DNA from: Paracoccus sulfuroxidans
GTDB lineage: Bacteria; Pseudomonadota; Alphaproteobacteria; Rhodobacterales; Rhodobacteraceae
DNA: 64,000 nt
NCBI RefSeq assembly: GCF_007830335.1
Contig: NZ_VLKU01000005.1
Span: 173,322-237,321, forward strand
Reading direction: 5' to 3'
Under the pieces are notes generated by a model. The model saw nothing but the letters and a program-made list of their open reading frames with translations. It searched no databases and was not told the origin of the DNA. Both the position numbers and the translations under genes were made by a program. The stretch's first letter is position 1. Each line of letters opens with the position of its first letter. Below are positions 1 to 8,401 of this stretch, piece by piece.

Positions 1-565
1 GCAGCGCCAGCGAGACGACACCGCAAAGCAGCGCAAACGGGCGCAGCAGGCCGAAGAACTTGGCAAAAAGCCCGCCCTCATAGACTGGCATCAGGCTGGG
101 GGTCAGGTGGAACGGCACGCCCAGAAGGACATTGCCGACCGCCACACCGAAAAGCAGCGCAGGCACCGCGCTGCCGATGAAGAGCGCCCTGTCCCACATG
201 GCCCGCCAGCGCGGGTCCTTGCGTTTGCTGCGATATTTGAACGCGACCGGGCGCAGGATCATTGCGCCAAGGATCAGGAACATCGCCAGATAGAAGCCCG
301 AGAAGCTGATGGCATAAAGCGGCGGCCATGCGGCAAAGATCGCGCCACCGCCCAGAATGAACCAGACCTGATTGCCCTCCCAGACCGGGCCCATGGTGTT
401 GAAGACCACCCGCCGCTCGATATCCGTGCGGGCGACGAAGGGCAGCAGCGTCCCTGCCCCCATGTCGAAACCGTCGGTCATGGCGAAGGCGATCAGAAGC
501 ACGCCCATCAGCAGCCACCAGATGACGCGCAGGGCCTCGAATGAGATCAACTCATAAAGGATCAT
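1..565 (-). CDS. cydB: Cytochrome bd ubiquinol oxidase subunit II (partial, 3' end outside window)
   Basis: This is the N-terminal 188 codons of CydB, the second integral membrane subunit of the bd-type quinol oxidase, which supports assembly and heme binding by CydA in the cytoplasmic membrane. The protein starts MILYELISFEALRVIWWLL and continues with the family's GFDMGAGTLLPF and NTMGPVWEGNQVWFILGGG motifs. Hydrophobic segments alternate throughout, as expected for a multi-spanning subunit. The start codon overlaps the stop of cydA by four bases (ATGA), so translation is probably coupled. The gene is cut by the left window edge; no frameshift is seen in the visible part. Identification is secure from motifs and context. 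Confidence 0.95.
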   Translation of the reverse strand, partial: MILYELISFEALRVIWWLLMGVLLIAFAMTDGFDMGAGTLLPFVARTDIERRVVFNTMGPVWEGNQVWFILGGGAIFAAWPPLYAISFSGFYLAMFLILGAMILRPVAFKYRSKRKDPRWRAMWDRALFIGSAVPALLFGVAVGNVLLGVPFHLTPSLMPVYEGGLFAKFFGLLRPFALLCGVVSLAL

Positions 566-2157
566 CTTGCGATCTCCTTGCTCGGGGACAGGCGCGCGCG
601 ATGGCGGGCCATCCAGTCATCGGTCAGCGTCACATCGTCATGCGGGCCCTTGCGGATGTATTTCAGCATCAACCCGATCTCGACCACGAAGAGCGCCGAA
701 TAGAGCAGGAAGAAGCCCATCAGGGTCAGCCCGACCTCGGCCACGCTGAGATTGCTGACCGACATGGCGGTCGGCAGCACGCCGTCGACCGTCCAGGGCT
801 GGCGGCCGAATTCGGCGACGATCCAGCCCATCTCGACCGCGATCCAGGGCGCGGGGATCATCACGACGGCCAGGCGCAGCGCCCAGCCCGGAAAGCGCAT
901 GTTGCGAAACGAGGCGCGCCAGAAGAAATAGACCATCAGCAGGATGAAGCTGAAGCCCAGCCCGACCATGATGCGGAAGGCCCAGAAGATCGGCCAGACG
1001 GTGGGGACCGTATCGGCCGCCGCCTGCTTGATCTGGGCATCACTCGCCTGACGCGGATCGTCGATGTAGCGTTTCAGCAGATAGGCATAGCCCAGGTTTT
1101 CCTCATGCTGGCGGAATTCGGCGATCAGGGCGGGGTCGACGCCGGTGGCGGTGTGCTCCTGTATCTGCATTAGCAGGTCATATGCGGTCAGCCCGTCACG
1201 CACGCGCTGTTCCGATTCCGCCTCAAGCTCGTCGAAGCCGGGGATCTGCTCGGTCAGCGAGCGGGTGCCGATCAGCCCCATCACATAGGGGATATGGATG
1301 GCCCATTTCGTGTCGCGCGTCTCTTGCTGGGGCAGGCCAATCAGGGTGAAGGCCGCAGGCGCGGGCTGGGTTTTCCACATCGCCTCGATGGCGGCCATCT
1401 TCATCTTCTGGTTCTGACCGGTGTCATAGCCCGACTCGTCGCCCAGCACGACCACCGACAGCGCGCCCGCCAGCCCGAAGGCCGAGGCGACCGCGATCGA
1501 GCGGCGGGCCAGTTCGATATGCCGCCCCTTCAGCAGATACCAGGCCGAGACCCCCAGCACGAAGACCGAGGCCGTCACATAGCCCGCGCTGACGGTATGG
1601 ACGAATTTCGCCTGCGCGACGGTGTTGAAGACGACGTCATAAAAACTGACCAGCTCCATGCGCATGGTAACCGGATTGAACTCGGCCCCCACGGGGTTCT
1701 GCATCCAGCCGTTCGCAATCAGGATCCACAGCGCCGAGAAATTGGTGGCGATGGCGACCAGCCAGGCCACCATCAGGTGCCCGCGGCTCGACAGCCGGTC
1801 CCAGCCGAAGAACCACAGGCCGACGAATGTGGCCTCCATGAAGAAGGCCATCAGCCCTTCCAGCGCCAGCGGCGCGCCGAAGATGTCGCCGACATAGTGC
1901 GAATAGTAGGCCCAGTTCATGCCGAACTGGAACTCCATGGTGATGCCCGTGGCCACGCCAAGGGCAAAGTTGATCCCGAATAATGAGCCCCAGAACTTGG
2001 TCATCTGCCGCCAGATCGGGCGGCCGGTCATCACATAGACCGTCTCCATGATCGCGACGATCACGGACAGTCCAAGGGTCAGCGGAACGAACAGAAAGTG
2101 AAAAAGAGCGGTTGAGGCAAATTGCAACCGCGAAAGCTCGACAACACCGAAGTCCAT
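562..2157 (-). CDS. cydA: Cytochrome bd ubiquinol oxidase subunit I
   Basis: The 531-aa catalytic subunit of the bd oxidase oxidises quinol and reduces O2 to water at hemes b558, b595 and d. The N-terminus MDFGVVELSRLQFASTALFH carries the conserved axial His at about residue 20. The segment EFQFGMNW and the acidic LEGLMAFFMEATFVG stretch follow, and the Q-loop region has GDESGYDTGQNQKMKMAAIE. Length and motifs match family members of about 520-540 aa. An AGGAGAAG ribosome binding site lies four bases before the ATG. It sits between cydC and cydB in a cydDCAB operon. The oxidase is usually induced at low O2, but I see no clear FNR box in this window. Confidence 0.97.
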   Translation of the reverse strand: MDFGVVELSRLQFASTALFHFLFVPLTLGLSVIVAIMETVYVMTGRPIWRQMTKFWGSLFGINFALGVATGITMEFQFGMNWAYYSHYVGDIFGAPLALEGLMAFFMEATFVGLWFFGWDRLSSRGHLMVAWLVAIATNFSALWILIANGWMQNPVGAEFNPVTMRMELVSFYDVVFNTVAQAKFVHTVSAGYVTASVFVLGVSAWYLLKGRHIELARRSIAVASAFGLAGALSVVVLGDESGYDTGQNQKMKMAAIEAMWKTQPAPAAFTLIGLPQQETRDTKWAIHIPYVMGLIGTRSLTEQIPGFDELEAESEQRVRDGLTAYDLLMQIQEHTATGVDPALIAEFRQHEENLGYAYLLKRYIDDPRQASDAQIKQAAADTVPTVWPIFWAFRIMVGLGFSFILLMVYFFWRASFRNMRFPGWALRLAVVMIPAPWIAVEMGWIVAEFGRQPWTVDGVLPTAMSVSNLSVAEVGLTLMGFFLLYSALFVVEIGLMLKYIRKGPHDDVTLTDDWMARHRARLSPSKEIAR

Positions 2158-2184
2158 GATCTTCTCCTGCTGCGTCGGGACAGG

Positions 2185-3753
2185 TTAGGACAATTCCATA
2201 CGGAAATCAGCCCCCTGAAGATCACTGGGACGATGTGACGCAAGGACAATCGCGGCTTGTGGCAGGGCCTGACGGATGCCCGCCAGCACCGCCCTGGCGG
2301 TGGCCGCGTCCAGCCCCTCGGTCGGCTCATCAAGGATCAGGAGTTGCGGCTGGCGCAGGATCGCACGGGCCAGCGCCAGCCGCCGCTGCTCGCCGCCCGA
2401 AAGCCCCGCGCCTCCGTCCTTCAGCCACAGATCCAGCCCGCCCCGCAGGTGATCCAGCCTGACGGCCTGCAGAGCGGCCAGCAGTTCGGCATCCTCAGCA
2501 ACGGGCGCGGCCAGCGCCAGATTGTCGCGCAGGGTTCCGGCGATCAGCGCCGGGCGCTGCGGCACCATGGTCAACCGGGCGCGCAGCTCGCCCTCGTCCC
2601 AGTCTGTGGGCCGGATACCGCCAAGCCGGATCGGCGGCTCCGCATCCGGGCCAAGTCCCGCGATCCGCTCCAGCAAGGTGGTCTTCCCCGCCCCGCTGGG
2701 ACCCGAGACCGCCAGCACCTGCCCCGCGCCAAGGGTCAGATCGCCGATGGTCAGGGGCAGCACCGCGCCCGTCTGCGCCGTGCCTTGCGGGGCGGGGATC
2801 TCCAGCATCGGCCCCACGCGCTGCGCCGCGTCGCGGATGCGGCCATATTCCGTGACCATCCGGCGCAAAGGGGCGGTCGCCTCGCCCAGTGCCAGCGCGG
2901 CAAAGAAACACGCCCCGGCAATAGCGGGGCCGAATGCGCCGCTCTCGACACCCATCGCGCCCAAAGCCAGCGCGCCGCCCATCGTCGCCGCCCGGGTCAG
3001 ATCCAGGATCAGCGCCGCATCCCGTTCGTCCAGGTCCTGAAGCGCGGCCATCTCGGCCACCCGCGCCTCGGCCTGCATGGCCTGTGCCAGCTGGTGCGGC
3101 AGGCGGCCATGGATCGCCAGATCATCCCGCGCGGCGATCAGGTCCAGCGTGTAGCGGCCAAAGGCGGCGCGCGCGGCCAGTTCCTGCGCCGCTGTCCGAG
3201 GCCCCCGCCGCGCGCCCCAAAGGCCCGCCGCAATGGCCCCGCCCAGATGGGTGCCTGCGATCCAAAGCGCCATCACCCCACCCGCCAGCCAGCCGATCAG
3301 CCCGCCCACCGCCACAATCGCGATCAGCCCCGCAACCAGCGGCATCACCACCCGCAATGGCAGCGCATCCAGCGTATCGGTATCGGCCACGACCTGCGCC
3401 AGCGCCGCGCCGCGCCTTTGGCGCTGAAGCTGCCGCCAGGGCGCACGGGCCAGCCCGCCCAGCACCATCAGCCGCAGCGCCGCCACGCCGCGCAGCGTCG
3501 CGTCATGTCCCAGCCACCGCTCTCCATAGCGCGAGGTGGTGCGCAACAGCGCCAGCCCGCGGATCGAGGCCGCAGGGCGAAAAACGTCGAACATGCCCCC
3601 CGCACCCGCCAACCCTGCCAGGGCGGTCGCGCTGATGAACCAGCCCGAGAGCACCAGCAGCCCCGCCCCGGCCAGCAGCACGACCACCGCCAGCAGCATC
3701 GCCCGCCCCATATGGCCGCCCGCCGCCATCACCCGCCAGATCCGCCACATCAT
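2185..3753 (-). CDS. cydC: ABC transporter CydC subunit (thiol/heme-linked exporter for bd oxidase assembly)
   Basis: A 522-aa half-transporter with an N-terminal six-helix membrane domain and a C-terminal ATPase. Visible ATPase motifs are Walker A SGPSGAGKTTLL, signature LSGGEQRRLALARA and Walker B LLILDEPTEGLD. With CydD it forms the exporter of cysteine/glutathione (heme has also been implicated) needed for cytochrome bd assembly. Its ATG overlaps the cydD stop by four bases, which supports the heterodimer and a common mRNA. The stop lies 27 bp before cydA. Assignment as CydC rather than CydD rests on its position after cydD and the shorter N-terminus. Confidence 0.93.
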   Translation of the reverse strand: MMWRIWRVMAAGGHMGRAMLLAVVVLLAGAGLLVLSGWFISATALAGLAGAGGMFDVFRPAASIRGLALLRTTSRYGERWLGHDATLRGVAALRLMVLGGLARAPWRQLQRQRRGAALAQVVADTDTLDALPLRVVMPLVAGLIAIVAVGGLIGWLAGGVMALWIAGTHLGGAIAAGLWGARRGPRTAAQELAARAAFGRYTLDLIAARDDLAIHGRLPHQLAQAMQAEARVAEMAALQDLDERDAALILDLTRAATMGGALALGAMGVESGAFGPAIAGACFFAALALGEATAPLRRMVTEYGRIRDAAQRVGPMLEIPAPQGTAQTGAVLPLTIGDLTLGAGQVLAVSGPSGAGKTTLLERIAGLGPDAEPPIRLGGIRPTDWDEGELRARLTMVPQRPALIAGTLRDNLALAAPVAEDAELLAALQAVRLDHLRGGLDLWLKDGGAGLSGGEQRRLALARAILRQPQLLILDEPTEGLDAATARAVLAGIRQALPQAAIVLASHRPSDLQGADFRMELS

Positions 3754-5375
3754 GGCGCGCCCAACCGATATTCACGCCCGATGGCCGCGATCAGCGCGGG
3801 GTCGTGGGTCGCCACGATCAGCCCGGCCCCGCCGCGATGCGCCGCCAGCAGGCCCTGCGCCACCCGTTCGGCCGTGCCGGCATCCAGATCGGCTGTGGGT
3901 TCATCGGCAAGGATCCAGCCGGGTGCGCCATAAAGCGCGCGCGCCAGCGTCAGCCGCCGCGCCTCGCCGCCCGAAAGCCCCGCGCCCCTCTCTCCCAGCC
4001 GGGTGGCTTGCCCCTCAGGCAGCCCCTCGGGCAGGTGATCCGCCGCCGCCGACCGCAGGGCGGCGTCCAGATCGCCCGCGCGTCCCATCCGCAGATTCTC
4101 CTCCAGCGAGGCATCAAGGAAATGCACGGCCTGCGGCATCCAGCCCAAGCCCGCCCGCCATGCATCAGCGTTCTGCGCGTCCAGCGCCTGCCCCGCCACC
4201 AGCACCTGCCCCGCCTCGGGCGCCTCCAGCCCCGCCAGCAGGCGCAGCAGCGTGCTTTTGCCCGAGCCACTCGGCCCGGTCAGCACCAGCGCCTCGCCCG
4301 CCCGCAAGTCGAGGTCAGGATAGGCGATCCCGCGATGACGCAGGCCCCGCAGCGCAATGCCACCAACCGCCAGAGGCACCGCAGGCGCCCCCAAACCAGG
4401 CATGGCCGGAGCCTCGGCCATCTCCTGCGCGATCAGCGCCGCCGCCGCATCGGCCGAGGCGCGGTCATGCCAGGCCGCCGCCAGATCGCGCAGCGGCTGA
4501 TAGAACTCGGGCGCGATCATCAGCAGAAACAGCGCCTGCCCCACGCTCAGCGGCGCGCCCCACATGCCGAAGCCGAAATGCCCCAGCAGCGAAAAGCCGC
4601 AGAAGACCGCCATGATCGCCACGCCAAGCGCCGCAAACAACTCCAACACGGTCGAGGACAGGAAGGCGATGCCCAGCACCTGCATGGTGCGCGCCCGCAA
4701 CGCCTCGGCGGCGCGACCGAACTCGTCCCGCAGCCGCTGACCCGCCCCCAACAGCCGGATGTCGGGCAAAGCGGCCACGCGATCGGCCAGCAGGGCGCCA
4801 AGGCTGCTCATCTCCTGAAACTGCGCGCGGCTGGCGCGCCCGGCGGCATGGCCGACCAGCGCCATGAAGACGGGGATCACCGGCCCGGTCAGCAGAAGGA
4901 TCAGCCCCGCCGCCCATGAGACCGCGAATGCGCACAGCAAAATGACCAAAGGCACGACCGCCGCCCGCGCAAAACCCATGCCGTAGCGCACGGCATAGGG
5001 CACGATGGCCGCCGCCTGATCGCCCGCCACCAGCGCCAGCGCCCCCGCACGCGGCAGGACCGCCCGACCCGAGACAACCTGCAACAACTCGCCCCGAAGC
5101 CGGGTCACAGCCCCCAAAGCCGCGCGCTGCGCCACCCCCTCAGCCAGATGGTTCAGGCCCCCGCGCGCCAGCCCGCAGGCCACAAACCCCAGGATCACGC
5201 CCAAGGAAACCCCACGCCCCTCGACCAGCCCCGCCAAGACCCAGGCGGCACAGCCCGCCATCGGCAGCCAGCAAAGATGCGCAATCACCGAAAGCAAGGC
5301 GGCCAAACGCAAGGCCCGCGCCTCTGGCGCCAGCAAGCGCCGGGCTGCACCGCGTTCCGCCCCGTCCTGCTCCAT
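3750..5375 (-). CDS. cydD: ABC transporter CydD subunit
   Basis: A 541-aa half-transporter: about 300 residues of membrane domain (including RLRGELLQVVSGRAVLPRAG) followed by an ATPase with Walker A TGPSGSGKSTLL, signature LSGGEARRLTLARAL and Walker B WILADEPTADLD. It pairs with CydC to export reduced thiols across the inner membrane for bd-oxidase maturation. It is the first gene of the minus-strand cydDCAB operon, so the operon promoter should lie between it and the divergent UPF0178 gene (5376-5510). I see no convincing FNR-type palindrome there. The start is the first in-frame ATG; its ribosome binding site is weak. Confidence 0.93.
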   Translation of the reverse strand: MEQDGAERGAARRLLAPEARALRLAALLSVIAHLCWLPMAGCAAWVLAGLVEGRGVSLGVILGFVACGLARGGLNHLAEGVAQRAALGAVTRLRGELLQVVSGRAVLPRAGALALVAGDQAAAIVPYAVRYGMGFARAAVVPLVILLCAFAVSWAAGLILLLTGPVIPVFMALVGHAAGRASRAQFQEMSSLGALLADRVAALPDIRLLGAGQRLRDEFGRAAEALRARTMQVLGIAFLSSTVLELFAALGVAIMAVFCGFSLLGHFGFGMWGAPLSVGQALFLLMIAPEFYQPLRDLAAAWHDRASADAAAALIAQEMAEAPAMPGLGAPAVPLAVGGIALRGLRHRGIAYPDLDLRAGEALVLTGPSGSGKSTLLRLLAGLEAPEAGQVLVAGQALDAQNADAWRAGLGWMPQAVHFLDASLEENLRMGRAGDLDAALRSAAADHLPEGLPEGQATRLGERGAGLSGGEARRLTLARALYGAPGWILADEPTADLDAGTAERVAQGLLAAHRGGAGLIVATHDPALIAAIGREYRLGAP

Positions 5376-5510
5376 AATCCGCCGTTTTCCTGCCTCAACT
5401 CGCGCTCAGGCTAACGGCCCCCGCCCGCATTGCAAATGCGGCGCTCTGTCCAAACGCGGCCTTTCCGACTATGACGCCCCCCAACCCCAGCCCGGAACGG
5501 ACCAGCACGC

Positions 5511-5969
5511 GTGACCAAACTCTACATCGATGCCGACGCCTGCCCCGTCAAATCCGAGGCCGAACGCGTCGCCACCCGCCTGCGCATCCCGATGATCCTC
5601 GTCTGCAACGGCGGCATCCGGCCCTCGCAGAACCCGCTGGTCTCGCTGATCGTGGTGCCCGAGGGCCCGGACGTCGCCGACCAATGGATCGCGGCGGAAT
5701 GCGGCCCCTCGGATGCGGTGGTGACCGCCGACATCCCGCTGGCCGACCGCTGCCTCAAGGCAGGCGCGCGGGTCATCCAACCCAATGGCGAGATCCTGAC
5801 GCAGGCCAATATCGGCCCCCGCCTCGCCGCCCGCGATCTGATGAGCGATATCCGCTCGGCCGACCCCTTCCACCAGACGCGCGGCGGCCATGGCTTTTCC
5901 AAAGCCGACCGCTCCCGCTTCCTGCAATCGCTGGACCGGGTGCTGGGCGAACTCTTGCGCCAAGGCTGA
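5511..5969 (+). CDS. UPF0178 (YaiI/YqxD) family protein
   Basis: A 152-aa cytosolic protein of the UPF0178/DUF188 family, with N-terminus [20 protein letters not shown] and the conserved [15 protein letters not shown] and [13 protein letters not shown] segments. The DADACP and TADIPLA motifs resemble the acidic metal-binding pattern of PIN-like nucleases, but the biochemical role of the family is not established. The start is GTG at 5511, chosen because the conserved N-terminus begins directly there. The gene diverges from cydD and converges with the RAM-domain gene at 6056. No partner gene suggests a pathway. Confidence 0.9.
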   Translation: MTKLYIDADACPVKSEAERVATRLRIPMILVCNGGIRPSQNPLVSLIVVPEGPDVADQWIAAECGPSDAVVTADIPLADRCLKAGARVIQPNGEILTQANIGPRLAARDLMSDIRSADPFHQTRGGHGFSKADRSRFLQSLDRVLGELLRQG

Positions 5970-5977
5970 CCGCCCGC

Positions 5978-6037
5978 GCGCTTCTTTCATGTCGAAATAT
6001 CCCGGGGGGCAGCGCTTGCGCTGCGGGGCAGAGCCCC
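5978..6037 (-). repeat. 3'-end repeat element, copy 1 (two GC hairpins plus GGGATATTTCGACATGAAAGAAG core)
   Basis: On the minus strand, about 20 bases after the stop of the RAM-domain gene, there are two small GC hairpins: GGGGC-TCT-GCCCC and GCAGCG-CAAG-CGCTGC. They are followed by the core GGGATATTTCGACATGAAAG, then AAGCGCG. The same core recurs at 39551-39592 and 39717-39753, each time after a stop codon and in that gene's direction. It may act as a transcription terminator or mRNA 3'-end element. It sits between two convergent genes. Confidence 0.6.
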
Positions 6038-6055
6038 ACCTTCTTCACCCAGACG

Positions 6056-6292
6056 TCAAAACGCCTTGAAGGTCATCGTGGTCAGCGTCCGGCTGATGTC
6101 GGGGATGTCGAACAGGTTCTCCGACAGGAAGCGGCCGACATCCTGATCCTCGGGGACATAGACCTTGGCAATCAGGTCGAACTCGCCCGAGGTCGAGTAA
6201 AGCTCGCTCACCACCTCGCGGTCATAGATGGCATCGGCAACCTCATAGGTCTTGCCGGGCGAGCAACGGAACTGAACGAAAACGGGCCGCAT
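6056..6292 (-). CDS. Stand-alone Lrp/AsnC ligand-binding (RAM) domain protein
   Basis: A 78-aa protein that is only the C-terminal effector-binding and oligomerisation domain of Lrp/AsnC regulators. It has no helix-turn-helix. MRPVFVQFRCSPGKTYEVAD is followed by SGEFDLIAKVYVPEDQDVG and ISRTLTTMTFKAF, the usual beta-alpha-beta RAM pattern. Such small proteins form amino-acid-binding oligomers and may modulate full-length regulators; no target is evident here. ATG at 6292 is preferred over a GTG six bases upstream because GAGG lies five bases before it. The MATE exporter gene lies directly upstream on the same strand (31-nt gap), so the two may be co-transcribed. Confidence 0.88.
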   Translation of the reverse strand: MRPVFVQFRCSPGKTYEVADAIYDREVVSELYSTSGEFDLIAKVYVPEDQDVGRFLSENLFDIPDISRTLTTMTFKAF

Positions 6293-6323
6293 CTTCACCT
6301 CGCTTGCTGTGCCTTGGCTGAAC

Positions 6324-7700
6324 CTAGCCCGCCGTGGGGGCGGTGGTCCAGTGCCCCCGCGCCAGCCCGCGCCAGAAACGCCACATCAACAGCAGCGCCG
6401 CCACCGACAAACCGGCGACCAGCCCCAGCCACAATCCGGCCGGGCCGATCCCCGCAACAAAGGCCAGCCCATAGGCCACCGGCATGCCGATCAACCAATA
6501 GCTCACCGCCGCAATGATCATCGGCACGCGGGTGTCCTGCACGCCCCGCAGCAGGCCAAGCGCGATCACCTGCAAGGCATCGGTCAGCTGGAACAGCGCG
6601 GCATAGAACATCAGATAGACGGCAATCTCGACAATCGCCGGGGTCTCGGGATGGGTCGCGTCCAGATACAGCTCGACCAGCGGGCGCGGGAACCATTCGA
6701 AGACCGCCACCGCCATCAGCGCCACCACGATCGAGACGACGGTCACCGTCAGCGCCGCATCCTTCATGAAGGCGGCGTCATTGCGCCCCTTCGCCTGCCC
6801 CGCCCGCACCGTCGCCGCATTCGACAGGCCCAGATGCACCATGAAGGTGATCGAGGCCAGCTGCAGCGCAATCCCATGCGCCGCCAGCTCGCGCGTGCCG
6901 ATCCAGCCCATCATCATGTTCGAGCCGACGAACAGCCCGCCCTCGGCCACCATGGTCAGGCCAATGGGCATGCCCAGCCGGAACACCGCCCGCATCGCGG
7001 ACCAGTCGGGCCGCCACCAGCGCTGGAACAGGCGATAGCGCCGCGCCGTCGGCAGCCAGCGCGCATAGGCGATCAGCAGCACGAATTGCAGCACCTGCAC
7101 CGAGAGTGACGCGATGGCCGAGCCCCGCACGCCCAGCTCGGGCGCGCCCAGATTGCCGAACAGGAAGACCCAGTTCAGGAAGATGTTCACCGGCAGGCCC
7201 GCCAGCGTGACCAGCATCACCACCTTGGGCTTTTCCATCGCCGCCAGATAGCTGTTCAGCGTCAGCGCCCCCAACATCGGGATCAGGCCAAAGCCTGCGA
7301 TGCGCAGGAAATCCTGCGCCAGCCCCGCCACCACCGGCTTCTGGCCAAGGGCCAGCAGGATCGGCTCGGACCACCACATCAGCGGCATGACCAGCAGCGA
7401 ATAGATCAGCGACAGCCACAGCGCCATCCGGGCCGAGCGCCGCACTTCGGCCTCGTCCCCGCGCTGGATGGCCGAGGCGATGACGCCCATCACCCCGATC
7501 CCGAAGCCCATGCCCAGAAAGAACATCAGGTTGAAGAATGAGGTGGCGATGATCAGCGCGGCCAGCGGATCGACCCCGTACCAGCCCACCAGAACGGTGT
7601 CGCTGACATGGATCGCCATGCGCGACAGATGGCTGCCGACCAGCGGCAACCCAAGCGCCAGAGTGGCGCTGACATGCGGGACGAAACGAACGAGAGTCAT
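6324..7700 (-). CDS. MATE family multidrug efflux transporter
   Basis: A 458-aa polytopic membrane protein of the MatE/NorM type, which exports cationic drugs in exchange for Na+ or H+. It has about 12 hydrophobic segments and two homologous halves. The first half begins TLALGLPLVGSHLSRMAIHV with VSDTVLVGWYGVDPLAA. The second half has PIGLTMVAEGGLFVGSNMMM. The family signature around LPVNIFLNWVFLFGNLGAPELG is clear. Length is typical (440-480 aa). Substrate cannot be inferred. It is followed by the stand-alone RAM-domain gene on the same strand. Confidence 0.93.
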   Translation of the reverse strand: MTLVRFVPHVSATLALGLPLVGSHLSRMAIHVSDTVLVGWYGVDPLAALIIATSFFNLMFFLGMGFGIGVMGVIASAIQRGDEAEVRRSARMALWLSLIYSLLVMPLMWWSEPILLALGQKPVVAGLAQDFLRIAGFGLIPMLGALTLNSYLAAMEKPKVVMLVTLAGLPVNIFLNWVFLFGNLGAPELGVRGSAIASLSVQVLQFVLLIAYARWLPTARRYRLFQRWWRPDWSAMRAVFRLGMPIGLTMVAEGGLFVGSNMMMGWIGTRELAAHGIALQLASITFMVHLGLSNAATVRAGQAKGRNDAAFMKDAALTVTVVSIVVALMAVAVFEWFPRPLVELYLDATHPETPAIVEIAVYLMFYAALFQLTDALQVIALGLLRGVQDTRVPMIIAAVSYWLIGMPVAYGLAFVAGIGPAGLWLGLVAGLSVAALLLMWRFWRGLARGHWTTAPTAG

Positions 7701-7801
7701 TCCTCTGCCTTATCCCTGCGCCGATCATTGGGCAAGCGCCTGCAAGACGGGCCATCCGACGCCTGCAAACTGCTGCGAAATGGCCACGGATCGGGGGCGG
7801 A

Positions 7802-8374
7802 TCAGGGGCGGATCTCGACCTCGGTGCCGATGCGGGTCAGGGCGAAAATCTCTTCGATCTCGTCATCGTCGATGGCGATGCAGCCCTCGGTCCAGTCGCC
7901 CTTCACCCGGAAACCATCGGGGATCGTGTTCGGCTGACCATGGATCATGATGTCGCCGCCCGGATCGAAGCCGCCCGCCCGCGCCGCGCGGCGGTGCTGG
8001 GGCTGCGGATAGTCGATGCCCAGCGACAGGTGAAAGCGGCTTTGCGGGTTCAGCCGGTCAACGCGGAAGACACCCTCGGGCGTGCGCCCGTCGCCCTGCC
8101 GCGACTTGTTGCCGTCGGGCGAGAAGCCAAGCGCGATCTTGTAGATCTTGGCCGGGCCTTCCTGCTGAAACACCGTCATCCGCCGCGCCTGCTTTTCAAT
8201 CAGGATGCGCTGCACCGGGCTGGTCAGTTCGGGCGCGACCGAGGTCTGCGGGATGTAGTGATCGGGCATTTCGGGGGCCGGAACCGGCTCCAGCCCCGCG
8301 CGCAGATAGACATAGCCGCCCCAGATCAGAAAGGCGATCGACAGCGCCGAGAACAGCGAGGCCAGGCGTTTCAT
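7802..8374 (-). CDS. L,D-transpeptidase (YkuD domain), membrane-anchored
   Basis: A 190-aa protein with an N-terminal hydrophobic helix (ALSIAFLIWGGYVYL), then a YkuD domain from about residue 55 to the end. The catalytic signature is intact: IMIHGQPN gives the HG pair and GDWTEGCIAI gives the catalytic Cys in the S/T-x-GC form. These enzymes make 3-3 peptidoglycan cross-links or attach proteins to the wall on the periplasmic side. RTPEGVFRVDRLNPQS is the usual substrate-groove segment. AAAGGAG lies eight bases before the ATG. It lies 27 nt after the PatB-like gene on the same strand, perhaps one transcript. Confidence 0.92.
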   Translation of the reverse strand: MKRLASLFSALSIAFLIWGGYVYLRAGLEPVPAPEMPDHYIPQTSVAPELTSPVQRILIEKQARRMTVFQQEGPAKIYKIALGFSPDGNKSRQGDGRTPEGVFRVDRLNPQSRFHLSLGIDYPQPQHRRAARAGGFDPGGDIMIHGQPNTIPDGFRVKGDWTEGCIAIDDDEIEEIFALTRIGTEVEIRP

Positions 8375-8401
8375 CTGTCGATCTCCTTTCTGGTGCAGGC
8401 G

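Noticed and set aside
541..5400. Long open frames on the plus strand opposite cydDCAB (for example 2257-3933)
   Set aside because: They are the reverse frames of a high-GC operon. Their translations are rich in Arg, Pro, Gln and His with no domain, while the minus-strand proteins carry full family motifs.
5376..5510. Possible FNR/Anr box before cydDCAB
   Set aside because: I looked for TTGAT-N4-ATCAA and close variants between the divergent starts and found none. Low-oxygen control may use another site or regulator.
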